Shown piece after piece: positions 45,301 to 54,000 of a DNA stretch of 54,855 bases. The DNA lies in NCBI GenBank assembly GCA_927441705.1, contig CAKMKH010000033.1, forward strand, positions 1-54,855, written 5' to 3'. The position numbers and the translations under genes are program-made. The DNA is from an uncultured Acholeplasmataceae bacterium (GTDB lineage: Bacteria; Bacillota_I; Bacilli_A; Acholeplasmatales; Acholeplasmataceae). Positions within the stretch are counted from its first letter, which is position 1; each line of letters opens with the position of its first letter. A model generated the notes under the pieces. The model saw only the letters and a program-made list of their open reading frames with translations. It was not told where the DNA came from and searched no databases.

Positions 45301-46102
45301 ATTAGGTGGATTGTTAGATGCTACTAACGTATTAAATTATGACGTATCTTTAATTACCAATATAGGTTTTGATCACATGAAACAATTAGGCAATACACTG
45401 GAATCTATTAGTTATAACAAATTAGGTATTTTAAAGGCTGGTAATCATTTAATCACAACCGTTGATGAATCTCTATTTGATGTGTTTCATCATTTGATTA
45501 AAGATAAACAAGTAACTTCAAAATTTATTAAGAAATCTGATTATAAGATAGTTAAACATAATCCTATAGCATTTACTTATAGACATGATATTTATGAGCT
45601 TTCGTTGCTTGGAGAATACCAAGTCTTAAACGCGATACTTGCTTTAGAAGCTAGTTTATACTTATATCCAACTATGGATAACAACAATGTAAAGAAAGCC
45701 TTAAAAAGGGCTATATGGGCTGGTAGATTAGATAATGTAGGTGATAAAGTCTTTATAGACAGTGCACATAATACACACGCACTTCTTGCTTTAGAAGAAA
45801 CGCTTAAAGATACATTTAAAGAAAAACGAGTTTGTATTTTATTTAGTGCCTTAGCTGATAAAGACATTAAAGCAATGCTAGATATTATGAAGAGATTTGC
45901 ATATAAGATTGTATTAACTTCATTTGATGATGTTAGGTTTAAAGATCTTGATGAGTTTGCATCAGATGATATCACTTATATAAAAGATTTTAATCAAGCA
46001 TATCTTCATTTGACAAATAACTTAAAAGATGATGAAATCTTATTGATTACTGGGTCACTACATTTTGCTGGATTTGCGAAAAAAACATTAATAAACAAGT
46101 AA
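42296..46102 (+). CDS. valS-folC: Fusion protein: valyl-tRNA synthetase (ValS) plus folylpolyglutamate synthase (FolC)
   Basis: A 1268-residue uninterrupted frame. Residues 1-856 are a complete ValS: HLGH (52-55), editing domain, KMSKS (512-516), anticodon-binding domain and the C-terminal coiled coil (about 790-856). Residues 857-1268 are FolC: VSWIETQIKF, P-loop GTNGKGSV (904-911), IMEVGLGGLLDATN, SLITNIGFDHM and DSAHNTHA. Both halves are of normal length. The FolC Met (ATG at 44864) has no ribosome site, so a separate FolC is unlikely. AAGGAG precedes valS. In Firmicutes valS and folC are adjacent separate genes. A one-base loss in an A run (44850-44854) would place a stop here, so sequencing error must be excluded. 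Confidence 0.9.
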   Translation: MTNLKPKYDFKEVELNRYQTWLDKGYFKSGVNKEAKPFTIVIPPPNVTGKLHLGHAWDNTLQDIIIRRMRMKGYDALYLPGMDHAGIATQAKIDARLKEQGISRYDIGRDKFLEHAWAWKEEYADFIKTQWAALGNSLDYDKERFTLDDKLNQAVNKVFLDLYEKGLIYRGHRIINWDVEAKTALSNIEVEHEETNGQLYYFRYPLVDQTGYMVIATTRPETMFADQALMVHPEDQRYLAYIGKKVYIPGTKVQIPIILDDYVDMTFGTGVVKVTPAHDPNDFEVGKRHHLDMPLCMHEDGTMNEMAHQYNGMERFECRKQLIKDLEALDLVDKIEAYTNNVGYSERTGVVVEPRLSLQWFVKMDELSTRALEKSVAEFVPNRFKKIFINWMTDTQDWCISRQLWWGHRIPAWYKGDEVCVQVDSPGIDWVQDEDVLDTWFSSALWPFSTLGWPEQTEDLKRYYPTQVMVTGYDIIFFWVARMIFQGLEFTNQDPFERILIHGLIRDSEGKKMSKSLGNGVDPMDVIDAYGVDALRYFLTTNSAPGSDLRYEEDKVESSWNFINKLWNITRFITMNIDDINVEKEGDFNLQDTWILSRLSETIKEADYNYDKFEFGEVSRALYHFIWEDFANWYVEFAKVALQDQSQRKTTQWVLLKVLKAILKLMHPFIPFVTEKLFLEISDEETIMLSKWPEAEFIDHKALDYFKEVKDAITKVRNLRAEYQVIPSKPLDIELVIEDKKDLELFISQKAYFKKFLNANDLVISKALETKQETILLVGSKILTYVLKADIIDEEKEKADLLKQQIELESEIKRSENLLSNEKFVSKAPEAKLNLEKEKYEDYKKQYEIIVEKLKNMFKNLNDAVSWIETQIKFKPKTDLKRMAFAVELLKLSFDDVKLIHVAGTNGKGSVCSYLTHILLEQGLSVGTYTSPYLIEFNERIRLNGENILDSDLLSEINFIHDFNEEFVTLYGENLAFFELITLAALHYYNHKDVDVIIMEVGLGGLLDATNVLNYDVSLITNIGFDHMKQLGNTLESISYNKLGILKAGNHLITTVDESLFDVFHHLIKDKQVTSKFIKKSDYKIVKHNPIAFTYRHDIYELSLLGEYQVLNAILALEASLYLYPTMDNNNVKKALKRAIWAGRLDNVGDKVFIDSAHNTHALLALEETLKDTFKEKRVCILFSALADKDIKAMLDIMKRFAYKIVLTSFDDVRFKDLDEFASDDITYIKDFNQAYLHLTNNLKDDEILLITGSLHFAGFAKKTLINK

Positions 46103-46107
46103 AATAA

Positions 46108-46145
46108 CAAACATCTTCTTATCATGAGTTATAAGGAGATGTTTT
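46108..46145 (+). terminator. Hairpin containing the radC ribosome binding site
   Basis: AAACATCTTCTTAT (46108-46121) and ATAAGGAGATGTTT (46130-46143) form a 14-bp stem with one G-U and a CATGAGTT loop, followed by T. The radC ribosome site (AAGGAG) lies in the 3' arm. It acts as a terminator for valS-folC, a translation block for radC, or both. Confidence 0.7.
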
Positions 46146-46148
46146 TAT

Positions 46149-46832
46149 ATGTATTTAGTTAAAGAAATGCCAAAAGAAGAAAGACCTAGAGAAAGGTTAA
46201 TTAAGTTAGGGGCGAAATCATTATCTAATGATGAGTTATTAGCCATTTTGTTTAGAACGGGTTATCATGATTTATCTGTAATTGAATTATCAAAACAAGT
46301 TTTATATCAACTAAGATCTCTTGATGATTTAAAGAAACTGACTTATGAAGAACTGTTAAAGGTTAAAGGTATTAAAAGTGCGAAAGCTACAACTTTATTA
46401 GCAGCTATAGAACTTGGTTATAGACTTGCTTCATTTAAGAGAGAAACTAAAATTAAGATAACATCACCTTTTGATGTTTATCATTTACTTGTTCATGAAG
46501 TATCTCATCTTGAACAAGAAAACTTTATTGTGATTTACCTTAATATCAAAAGTGAGATTATTAAACAAGAAACACTCTATATTGGAACAATTAATCAAAT
46601 GATGATTCATCCAAGAGAGATTTTTAAAAAAGCTATTCAACTTTCTGCTTGTGCGATGATCTTTGTTCACAATCACCCATCTGGTGATAGTGAACCTTCT
46701 AAAGCTGATATAAGAGCTACTGAACACTTACAAAAGACTTCAGAAGTTATGGGTATAGATTTGATTGATCATATTATCATTGGTCACCATGAATTTTATA
46801 GTATAAAGACTGAACATAAGACGAAATTGTAA
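46149..46832 (+). CDS. radC: RadC/JAMM-domain DNA repair-associated protein
   Basis: This 227-residue protein has an N-terminal UPF0758 helix-hairpin-helix region (MPKEERPRERL, LSNDELLAILFRTG, LLKVKGIKSAKATTLLA) and a C-terminal MPN/JAMM metal site HNHPSGDSEPSKAD (about residue 175). Its role in repair is not settled. It follows the folC half as in Bacillus, with mre and min genes missing after it. Expression may depend on opening the hairpin that hides its ribosome site. Confidence 0.93.
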   Translation: MYLVKEMPKEERPRERLIKLGAKSLSNDELLAILFRTGYHDLSVIELSKQVLYQLRSLDDLKKLTYEELLKVKGIKSAKATTLLAAIELGYRLASFKRETKIKITSPFDVYHLLVHEVSHLEQENFIVIYLNIKSEIIKQETLYIGTINQMMIHPREIFKKAIQLSACAMIFVHNHPSGDSEPSKADIRATEHLQKTSEVMGIDLIDHIIIGHHEFYSIKTEHKTKL

Positions 46833-46838
46833 AAATCA

Positions 46839-46847
46839 TGATATAAT
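46839..46847 (+). promoter_or_regulatory. Extended -10 promoter of the DUF697 gene
   Basis: TGATATAAT lies 21 bases before the ATG at 46869. Ribosome site AAGGAAGTG. Confidence 0.6.
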
Positions 46848-46868
46848 TTTTTATAAGGAAGTGATCTT

Positions 46869-47813
46869 ATGAAGAAAAAAGATTCTACCAAAATATTTTG
46901 GTATTTAGCAGCTATAGGTTTTATTATATTATTTTTACTAATGTTATTATCTAGCGTCTTAGATGTTGGTGAGAGATTAAGAAATATATCTGAGTATTTA
47001 GAATATGGATTTTATGCACTTACTGTTCTTTTGGTATATGCTTTAATCTTAAGACCTATGCACATTATTTTATTTTCTCCAACGTTTTCAATTCAAACTA
47101 CCCTTGATAAAAATAAAACCTCATATAAAAATTATCGTTTGTATAAAAGAGTCGTAAGACGTCTACTAAATGAAGAGTATTTGCCAGAAGAAGAGAAAAA
47201 AAACTTACTTGCTACAATAAATGATAGAGCACTTTTACAAGATAATTTAAATCATGCGTTTAATAAATATGTCAAAAAAGAGATTAACAAAAGAATTAGA
47301 AGACATGCAAAAACAGTCATGATTTCTACAGCCATTTCCCAAAATGGCCGTCTAGATTTTTTCACTGTTATTGTTGTTAATCTGCGTATGATTAAAGAAC
47401 TAGTTCAAATGTGTGGATTTAGACCTTCTTATAAAAATCTATCTAAATTAACTGTTAATGTTTTTACAACAGCATTAATCGCAGAAGGTTTGGAAAATCT
47501 TGATATCAATGATGTGATTCCACAATCGACGATGAATACATTAAGTGAAATCCCATTGATTAGACCACTTATGAGTAGTGTGACTCAAGGGATGTCAAAT
47601 GCCTTGTTAACATTAAGAATAGGCATTGTAACTAGAAAGTACTTGTTTACTGATGCACAAGAGATAACAAAAGAAAAGATCAGAAGAGATGCACTTTTAG
47701 AAGCAGCAAAAATGCTGCCTTCAGTTGTTGGTGATGCCATGATGATTTTACCTAGAAAATTTTTAGGTATGTTCAAAAGAGCACCAAAAGAAGACATGGA
47801 AGAAGAAGAATAG
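46869..47813 (+). CDS. DUF697-type membrane protein
   Basis: This 314-residue protein has two N-terminal membrane helices (about 10-30 and 45-65), a charged helical region (about 75-145) and a DUF697-like C-terminal domain (TAISQNGRLDFFTVIVVNLRMIKELVQMCGFRPS, ALIAEGLENLD). An acidic tail EDMEEEE follows. DUF697 proteins are inner-membrane proteins related to the YcjF/Era-like partner family, with unknown function. It fills the place of the Mre/Min genes in the Bacillus order. Confidence 0.75.
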   Translation: MKKKDSTKIFWYLAAIGFIILFLLMLLSSVLDVGERLRNISEYLEYGFYALTVLLVYALILRPMHIILFSPTFSIQTTLDKNKTSYKNYRLYKRVVRRLLNEEYLPEEEKKNLLATINDRALLQDNLNHAFNKYVKKEINKRIRRHAKTVMISTAISQNGRLDFFTVIVVNLRMIKELVQMCGFRPSYKNLSKLTVNVFTTALIAEGLENLDINDVIPQSTMNTLSEIPLIRPLMSSVTQGMSNALLTLRIGIVTRKYLFTDAQEITKEKIRRDALLEAAKMLPSVVGDAMMILPRKFLGMFKRAPKEDMEEEE

Positions 47814-47828
47814 TTTATATAAAGGAGA

Positions 47829-48623
47829 ATGTTTATCAAAGCAATCGTTGAAAAACTAAAAAAACTTTATTTCACTGAAATAGAAGCAAACATTTATATC
47901 TACCTTTTACAAAATCCTGGACAAACCATGTATCAAATCACAACAAATTGTCATTTAACTAAACTTCAAACTGTTGATACTGTTGAAGAAATGGTTAAAA
48001 GAGGTATATTGTTGCTAGAAAACGGAATCAAGGATTTATATTACAGTGAAAAACCAAATGATTTATTAAATCAATTAAAAAATAAATATATCATTGAAAC
48101 AGACAAGCTAGTAGAAGATCTAACTCATTTGTCACAAAACTATCATCAAGAACCTTACTTAAATTATCATGGGTTTGATGATATTATAGGTCAAGCAAGA
48201 ACAATGATCTATGAAGCAAAAGAAGACATTTATATCAATACTGATTTAGATATTAGTTTATTTGATGATGCCTTTAAGTTTTTAGAACAAAAAGGTGTAG
48301 ATATTTATATATTTTCATTTCAAAAACAGTCATCAAAAAGAATGAATGTTACAATATTTTCTCATGAGTTTGAAAGTTTTGAACCATCAAGATTGATGTT
48401 AGTTGTTGATATGCATAAAGTAATGGTTGCAAACGCACATCCATTAACACATAAATGGAGCGCAACAACGACCAAAAATGAGTTAATGATAAGTATCATC
48501 ACAGAACATATTCATCATGATATTTATTTATTAAAAATTAAGAATTCTAATCAAAAATCTTTGATTGAACTCGATCCAAAACTAGTTATTGGCACGAGAT
48601 TTGAAAAACAAAAAAATAAGTAA
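47829..48623 (+). CDS. TrmB-like transcriptional regulator with PLD-like sensor domain
   Basis: This 264-residue protein has an N-terminal winged helix (LYFTEIEANIYIYLLQNPGQTMYQITTNCHLTKLQTVDTVEEM, residues 12-55) and a C-terminal domain of the TrmB/phospholipase-D-like sensor type (YEAKEDIYINTDLD, VDIYIFSFQKQ, RLMLVVDMHKVMVA). Such proteins usually sense sugars. AAAGGAGA sits only two bases before the ATG, which is closer than usual, but no better start is visible. It is 15 bases after the DUF697 gene, probably in one operon. Confidence 0.8.
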   Translation: MFIKAIVEKLKKLYFTEIEANIYIYLLQNPGQTMYQITTNCHLTKLQTVDTVEEMVKRGILLLENGIKDLYYSEKPNDLLNQLKNKYIIETDKLVEDLTHLSQNYHQEPYLNYHGFDDIIGQARTMIYEAKEDIYINTDLDISLFDDAFKFLEQKGVDIYIFSFQKQSSKRMNVTIFSHEFESFEPSRLMLVVDMHKVMVANAHPLTHKWSATTTKNELMISIITEHIHHDIYLLKIKNSNQKSLIELDPKLVIGTRFEKQKNK

Positions 48624-48673
48624 GCCTTTAGGCTAGAAAAAGGTTACAAAAGTGATAATATTTAATGTTTTTG

Positions 48674-48702
48674 TTGACTTTTGACCCTATCTAAGATAAA
48701 AT
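48674..48702 (+). promoter_or_regulatory. Promoter of rplU operon (TTGACT-17-TAAAAT)
   Basis: TTGACT (48674-48679) and TAAAAT (48697-48702) at a 17-base spacing. Start of transcription about 48709, giving an 87-base leader. Confidence 0.75.
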
Positions 48703-48721
48703 ATCTTTGTTGTACCACATA

Positions 48722-48767
48722 GAAGAGGTCGAAACGCATAAATATGCTACCTTAATAGTGAGTCTTC
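48722..48767 (+). ncRNA. Ribosomal protein L21 leader-like RNA
   Basis: In the rplU leader, GAAGA (48722-48726) can pair with TCTTC (48763-48767). Inside are GGT/ACC and a GCATA/TATGC hairpin. An L21 leader family is known upstream of rplU in low-GC Gram-positives. The position fits, but I could not match the consensus, so this is a structural guess. Confidence 0.5.
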
Positions 48768-48795
48768 ATAAAAAAACAAGGAGGTGTAACAACGT

Positions 48796-49104
48796 ATGTA
48801 TGCAGTAATTAAAACTGGTGGTAAACAAGTTAAAGTCATTGAAGGTCAAGAAATCTATGTAGAAAAACTTGATGTAGAAGAAGGCGAAAACTTTGAATTT
48901 ACAGAAGTATTAATGCTTGGCGGAGAAAAACCAGTAATTGGAACTCCAGTCGTTGAAAATGCGAAAGTCGTTGCTAAAGTAATTAAACATGGTCGTGGTA
49001 GAAAAATCATAGTGTTTAAATACAAAGTGAGAAAAAAATATCGTAAAAAACAAGGCCATAGACAAGCATATACTAAGTTAGTGATTGAAAAAATCGTAGC
49101 TTAA
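48796..49104 (+). CDS. rplU: 50S ribosomal protein L21
   Basis: A 102-residue protein of usual L21 length with [17 protein letters not shown] and [28 protein letters not shown] near the C-terminus. AGGAGGTG precedes the start. First gene of the rplU-prp-rpmA operon, with its own promoter and leader. Confidence 0.97.
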   Translation: MYAVIKTGGKQVKVIEGQEIYVEKLDVEEGENFEFTEVLMLGGEKPVIGTPVVENAKVVAKVIKHGRGRKIIVFKYKVRKKYRKKQGHRQAYTKLVIEKIVA

Positions 49105-49108
49105 TAAT

Positions 49109-49423
49109 ATGATTAAGGTTAAAACGAGTTACCACAGAGATTTATTAAAAGAAATCACTGTGTCAGGACATGCCAATTATAAATCGAAGGGCGAAGATAT
49201 AGTATGTGCAGCTGTTTCAACAGCAACTATTCTGACCGCAAACGCAATTGAGCATTTGAAACTAAATCAATTTGTTGATTTAGATGTTAGTGAAGGTTAT
49301 TTTAAAATCAGTCTTAAGGAATCACAAGACATTGTTTTAGGACTTTTAAAGAATTTAGAATATACCTTATTTGAATTAGAAAAACAATATCCGAAATATA
49401 TTAAAAATCAGAAGGAGGGATAA
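49109..49423 (+). CDS. prp: Ribosomal-processing cysteine protease Prp
   Basis: A 104-residue Prp (YsxB). Catalytic His21 is in [10 protein letters not shown] and Cys33 in [10 protein letters not shown]. In Staphylococcus and relatives it removes the short N-terminal extension of L27. The L27 here carries that extension, so the pair is functional. The ATG has no clear ribosome site. It follows the rplU stop by 4 bases and probably depends on translational coupling. Confidence 0.93.
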   Translation: MIKVKTSYHRDLLKEITVSGHANYKSKGEDIVCAAVSTATILTANAIEHLKLNQFVDLDVSEGYFKISLKESQDIVLGLLKNLEYTLFELEKQYPKYIKNQKEG

Positions 49424-49424
49424 C

Positions 49425-49703
49425 ATGTTAAAGTTAAACATACAGTTATTCGCATCTAAAAAAGGTGTAGGGTCATCACGTAATGGTCGTGACTCAGAAT
49501 CTAAGCGTCTTGGTATGAAGTTATCTGATGGTCAAAGCGCATCTGCTGGAGCTATCATTTATCGTCAAAGAGGCACTAAAATCCACCCAGGTAATAACGT
49601 GGGCCGTGGTGGCGACGATACATTATTCGCAAAAGTTACTGGGACAGTGAAATACGAACGTCTAGGCCGTGACAGAAAGCAAGTATCAGTGTACGAAGGA
49701 TAA
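49425..49703 (+). CDS. rpmA: 50S ribosomal protein L27 with N-terminal extension
   Basis: This 92-residue L27 begins [20 protein letters not shown]. The first nine or ten residues match the Prp-cleaved extension known in Firmicutes (MLKLNLQFFA, cut before the SKKG). It contains the conserved [22 protein letters not shown]. Strong AGGAGGG precedes the start. Its stop codon sits in a terminator stem. Confidence 0.97.
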   Translation: MLKLNIQLFASKKGVGSSRNGRDSESKRLGMKLSDGQSASAGAIIYRQRGTKIHPGNNVGRGGDDTLFAKVTGTVKYERLGRDRKQVSVYEG

Positions 49704-49722
49704 CCTAGTTATCCTTTTTTTT
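49696..49722 (+). terminator. Terminator overlapping the rpmA stop
   Basis: AAGGATAAC-CTA-GTTATCCTT with a long T tail. The TAA at 49701-49703 is inside the 5' arm. Confidence 0.85.
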
Positions 49723-49743
49723 AACGAAAAGTTGGTGAGATAA

Positions 49744-51003
49744 ATGTTTATAGATGAAGTAACGATTGAAGTATTTGGCGGTAGAGGCGGCAACGGCATG
49801 GCCTCATATCGTAGAGAAAAATATGTAGAATATGGTGGTCCATGGGGCGGAAACGGCGGAAACGGTGGATCTGTTATTTTTGTTGGTGATGAAGGCAAAC
49901 AAAACTTAATTGATTTGAGATATCAACGTCATATTCGCGCAAAAAACGGTGTCAATGGCATGTCTAAGGGTATGCATGGCGCTAATGCTGAACATAGATA
50001 TATTAAAGTTCCACTAGGAACGATTGTATATAGTGAAGATAAGTCATTTGTTTTAGGTGAGATTACTAGACAAGGACAAGAGTTGGTTGTTGCTAAAGGT
50101 GGTAAAGGTGGACGTGGAAACATGGCTTTTGCGACTGCAAGAAACTCAACACCAAGTTTTGCTGAAAACGGCGATCCAGGAGATGTTAGAAAACTTCATA
50201 TAGAACTAAAAGTTTTAGCTGATGTAGGACTTGTTGGTTATCCAAGTGTTGGAAAATCAACGATTATATCTGTTGTATCCAAAGCAAGACCGAAAATAGC
50301 TTCATATCCTTTTACAACCCTACAACCTAATCTAGGTATGGTTTATATTGGGGATGATGATGCTTTTGTATTAGCTGACCTACCTGGATTAATTGAAAAT
50401 GCACATCAAGGCCATGGATTAGGTATTAGATTCTTAAAGCATATTGAAAGATGTAGAGTATTCTTACACGTCTTAGATATTACAAGAGATGATCCATATG
50501 ATGATTATTTAAAGATTAATGAAGAATTAAGACAATATGATGAAAAGTTAGTATCTAGACCTCAGATAGTTGTTATCAATAAAATTGATATACCAGGTAA
50601 TGATGAAAAGATTGAGATCTTAAAAAAACATATTGATCATAAGATTGTTTTGATTTCTGCAATTAGACAAGAAAATGTTAAAGAATTAATGTTTTTAACA
50701 TACGAGATGCTTAAACAAGCACCTAAAATTGAAGAAGTTAAAGATGAACGTACCAAATTATATACATTTGAAGCTTCAGGACCTGAGTTTGAAATTGAAG
50801 AAGTTGAAGAAGGTTTCTTTGAATTAACAGGAACGAAGTTAAGATTAATATTTGAACGTACTGATTTCCAAAAAGATGAAGCAGTTAAACGTTTCGCAAG
50901 ACAACTTAGAAGCCTAGGCGTTGATGAAGCGCTAAGAGCTAAGGGTGCGAAAAACGGTGATATTGTTAGAATCTTTGATTTTGAATTTGATTTTATAGAA
51001 TAA
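49744..51003 (+). CDS. obg: GTPase Obg/CgtA
   Basis: A 419-residue GTPase. It has a Gly-rich Obg domain (FGGRGGNGMASYRREK, GGPWGGNGGNGG, KGGKGGRGNMAFATARNSTPSFAE, about residues 1-158) and a G domain with GYPSVGKST, DLPGLIENAHQGHGLG and NKID. A C-terminal OCT domain follows. It acts in 50S assembly and growth control. The order rpmA-obg matches Bacillus without spo0B. The ribosome site GGTGAG precedes the ATG. A terminator separates it from rpmA, but no promoter was recognised, so some read-through is likely. Confidence 0.96.
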   Translation: MFIDEVTIEVFGGRGGNGMASYRREKYVEYGGPWGGNGGNGGSVIFVGDEGKQNLIDLRYQRHIRAKNGVNGMSKGMHGANAEHRYIKVPLGTIVYSEDKSFVLGEITRQGQELVVAKGGKGGRGNMAFATARNSTPSFAENGDPGDVRKLHIELKVLADVGLVGYPSVGKSTIISVVSKARPKIASYPFTTLQPNLGMVYIGDDDAFVLADLPGLIENAHQGHGLGIRFLKHIERCRVFLHVLDITRDDPYDDYLKINEELRQYDEKLVSRPQIVVINKIDIPGNDEKIEILKKHIDHKIVLISAIRQENVKELMFLTYEMLKQAPKIEEVKDERTKLYTFEASGPEFEIEEVEEGFFELTGTKLRLIFERTDFQKDEAVKRFARQLRSLGVDEALRAKGAKNGDIVRIFDFEFDFIE

Positions 51004-51030
51004 CCTATTTGGGTTATAAATTTGATTCTT

Positions 51031-51060
51031 AGAATAATCCGTCTGGGTTATTCTTTTTTT
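51031..51060 (+). terminator. Terminator of obg
   Basis: AGAATAATCC and GGGTTATTCT pair over 10 bp with one G-U, loop GTCT, followed by six or seven T. Confidence 0.8.
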
Positions 51061-51061
51061 A

Positions 51062-51090
51062 TAAAAAAATAAGAGCTGGGCTCTTATTTT
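51062..51090 (-). terminator. Terminator of the coiled-coil gene
   Basis: Minus strand: AAAATAAGAGC and GCTCTTATTTT pair around a three-base loop, followed by T. The stop codon of the gene (51084-51086) lies in the stem. Confidence 0.8.
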
Positions 51091-54000
51091 AAGTGTAGTT
51101 CTTTAATTTTGAATCTAAAGTTTTTTCTTAAGCTTTTTGCTTCTTGATGCATAATTTTATGTTGAGCTTTTTCAGATTTATGATTGTATTTCTTGATGTG
51201 TTCATTCATATTTCTAATCTCATGTGCCCTATTTTCTTGCATACTTGAAACATCTTGCTCATACGTTTTTTCGCGTTTTTCTTGTATTGCTCTAGATTTT
51301 TCAAGATCTTGATCAAAATGTTCATTTTTTTGTTTATGGTTTTCTAGTTGTTTTAGTCTATTTTGTTCAAAACGAGAAAGTAAAGTTTGGTTTTTATTAT
51401 CTGTAGATTGTAAGAAGTTTTGATAAGTTCTTTCTTCTTGTTCTAGTGTTTGTTGATACTTTAATAGATGTTTTTGATAATTAGATTTTAAAAGTTCTTG
51501 TTGCTTTTGATATTCTTGATAAGACTGATTGGCAATCTGTGTTTGATTATCATTAATAGATTTTAATTCTTGTTTCATAAAAGATAAATGTTCTTGTAAT
51601 CTAAATTCTAATGTTTTAATGTTATGTTGAACGTTGTTTAAAGTCTTATCCAAGTCAGCTACTTTAGCATCTTTTGTTGATTTATAAAGATCCTCTTGGT
51701 TTTTAATATCATTGTCTTTATCAATGATATTCTTTTTTGCAAATCTTTCAATTTGACTTAATACATATTGATTATTTTTCTTTAGTTCATTGACCCAATG
51801 CTCTTGAGATTTATCAAAATCAGTAACGATATCAGTTTGTTTCTGATCATTGTCATGATAGAAACTATATATATGTTTTAGAAGTGATTGTTGATTTTTG
51901 ATTAGTTTTTGTTCAAATACATATTGAACACGACTAAGTTTCTTTTCTTCTTGATTGAGTTGAGAGTCAGTAACGTATGCTGTATCTTCGAGAGTTTTTA
52001 TAAATGCTACATGTTGATTAGTAAATGCTATAAAATCTTTTAACATAGTATCATATATTTTTTGATTGTTATGTTGGTTAACTTCATAGAAATTTGATTC
52101 TTTTTGTTGGTGTTTTTTCAAAATCTCTTGTTCACGAAGCATATTATCATTGATTTGATTGATTTGTCTTTCAAAAGGTAGAAGTTTTAGATGTTTTTTG
52201 TCAATGGCTTTTTCAATTAAAGAAAGTTTATGTTTAATATTTTTGATTTCTTTTTCATGATTTTGAATTAATCCATGATTGCTTTTAATATCTTTGTGTT
52301 TAGATGTTGATTGTATAATGCCTGAATGAATATTGACATTAATCTTTTCAAGCTGAGTAATAAATTGCATTTGACGCTCTAGATTTTGTTGTTCTATAAA
52401 AAATTGTTGTTCAAGCGCGTCTATCTCTTTTTTAACTTCAGACTCTTGAGTTTTTATCTTTTGAAGTTCTTGTGCAAATAGATTCATAGAATCCTCATGC
52501 TTAAGCATGTATTTATACTCAGTTTGGTCATCAATTTTCTTTTGATAGTATTGTTGATCAAGTGTTTTAAAATAAGTAACAACTTTTGTTATACCTTCTT
52601 GAAATATTGTTTCTAGTTCAAGGAAGTAGTTTAACATACGCTTAAACACTTCTGGATGAGAAGGAAGAAGATATAATTCTTTTATAATAGTTTTTATATC
52701 TTGATGTTTTTTATAAAACATTCTAAGTGCATAAAACATAAGTTCTGATTGTTTTTGTTGATCATTTAGTTCATTTAGATATAGTTTCATAAGTCTTGTA
52801 GCTTTTTGATGAGATATCTCTGCTTGATGCTTAGATTTCATTTCTAAAGAAATATACTCTTGATTGTGATGTTTCTTTTGTTGGTCAAGCTTGATTTTTT
52901 CGATTTGATATTTCTTTTCAATTTGATTGAGTTTTTCTTGTTGCTTAATATCTTCAATGTCTAAAGTATAGGCTTTATGAATATGATGTTTATTTTTTTC
53001 AAATAAAGCATCAGCTATTTCTGACCTAATATCTTGTTCATTTTGTGTGAAATCTCTTTTTGATTTAACTTTTTCAAGTTCAAGCTGTGATGTAACTCGA
53101 ACGACTTGAGTTTCTGAATCAAAATCAAGTTTAGCATTAAGTTCTTTAAGATTTTCATTCTCAATTTTAATTTGATACTTATGATTGATCTTTGCAATAT
53201 CATATTTTGAAATATATGTAGATAAATGCTGATCGTTATTTAGTAAATTAAGTTCTCTTTCTTGAACTTGAGATTGAACTTGTAGTTGAGTTTCAAGTTG
53301 AAGAAGATCTCTTTTTAGTGTGATATTTAATATATGCAACTGATATTTATAACTTTCTTCTAATAAATCAAGATGTTTTTTTGATAGAGATAAATTATGA
53401 TTAAAATTTAAATCTATTTTAGCTATTTCTTGTTTATAAGCATAAGATAGTAGGTTTCTTTGTAATCTCCAGTCATTCATTTCTTTTAAATGTCTAAGAT
53501 CGTGATTATAAAGATTTTGTTGTAACTCTCTATGTTTTGTAACGATATCTTTTTGTGTTCTTAAAATTTGTTTATTTAAATCGTTATCAAGATTTCTTAA
53601 TACATTTGTTAATTCACGGTTAATTTTATCTTTTTGTTCTGCATGATCTGCTTTTTTGATTTCACCACGATAAGTTCTTGATTCATCAAGTTTTGATTTA
53701 GCGATGGACTCTCTAAACGCAGATAACTTAGAGTTTAAAAGTGTAATAGCTTCATTTGATGTATGGATGATCTTATCTTTTTTTAACTCATATTTAGATT
53801 TTTGTTCATTAAAAAGATCATCAAGAATTAACAAGTTTTGTTGATATTGCTTTTTAGCTTTATCAACTGTTTCTTGATATTCAAGATTTAATTGTTCTAA
53901 TCGATGAGCTACTGGTTCAATCTTCACTTTATGTGTGGCTTCTAATTGATTTTTAGCTTTCTCATGTATTCTTTTAAGTTTATTTATCGCTTGATTGAAC

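Noticed and set aside
44864-46102. FolC as an independent gene starting at 44864
   Set aside because: The ATG has no ribosome site and the frame is open from valS, so one fusion gene is annotated.
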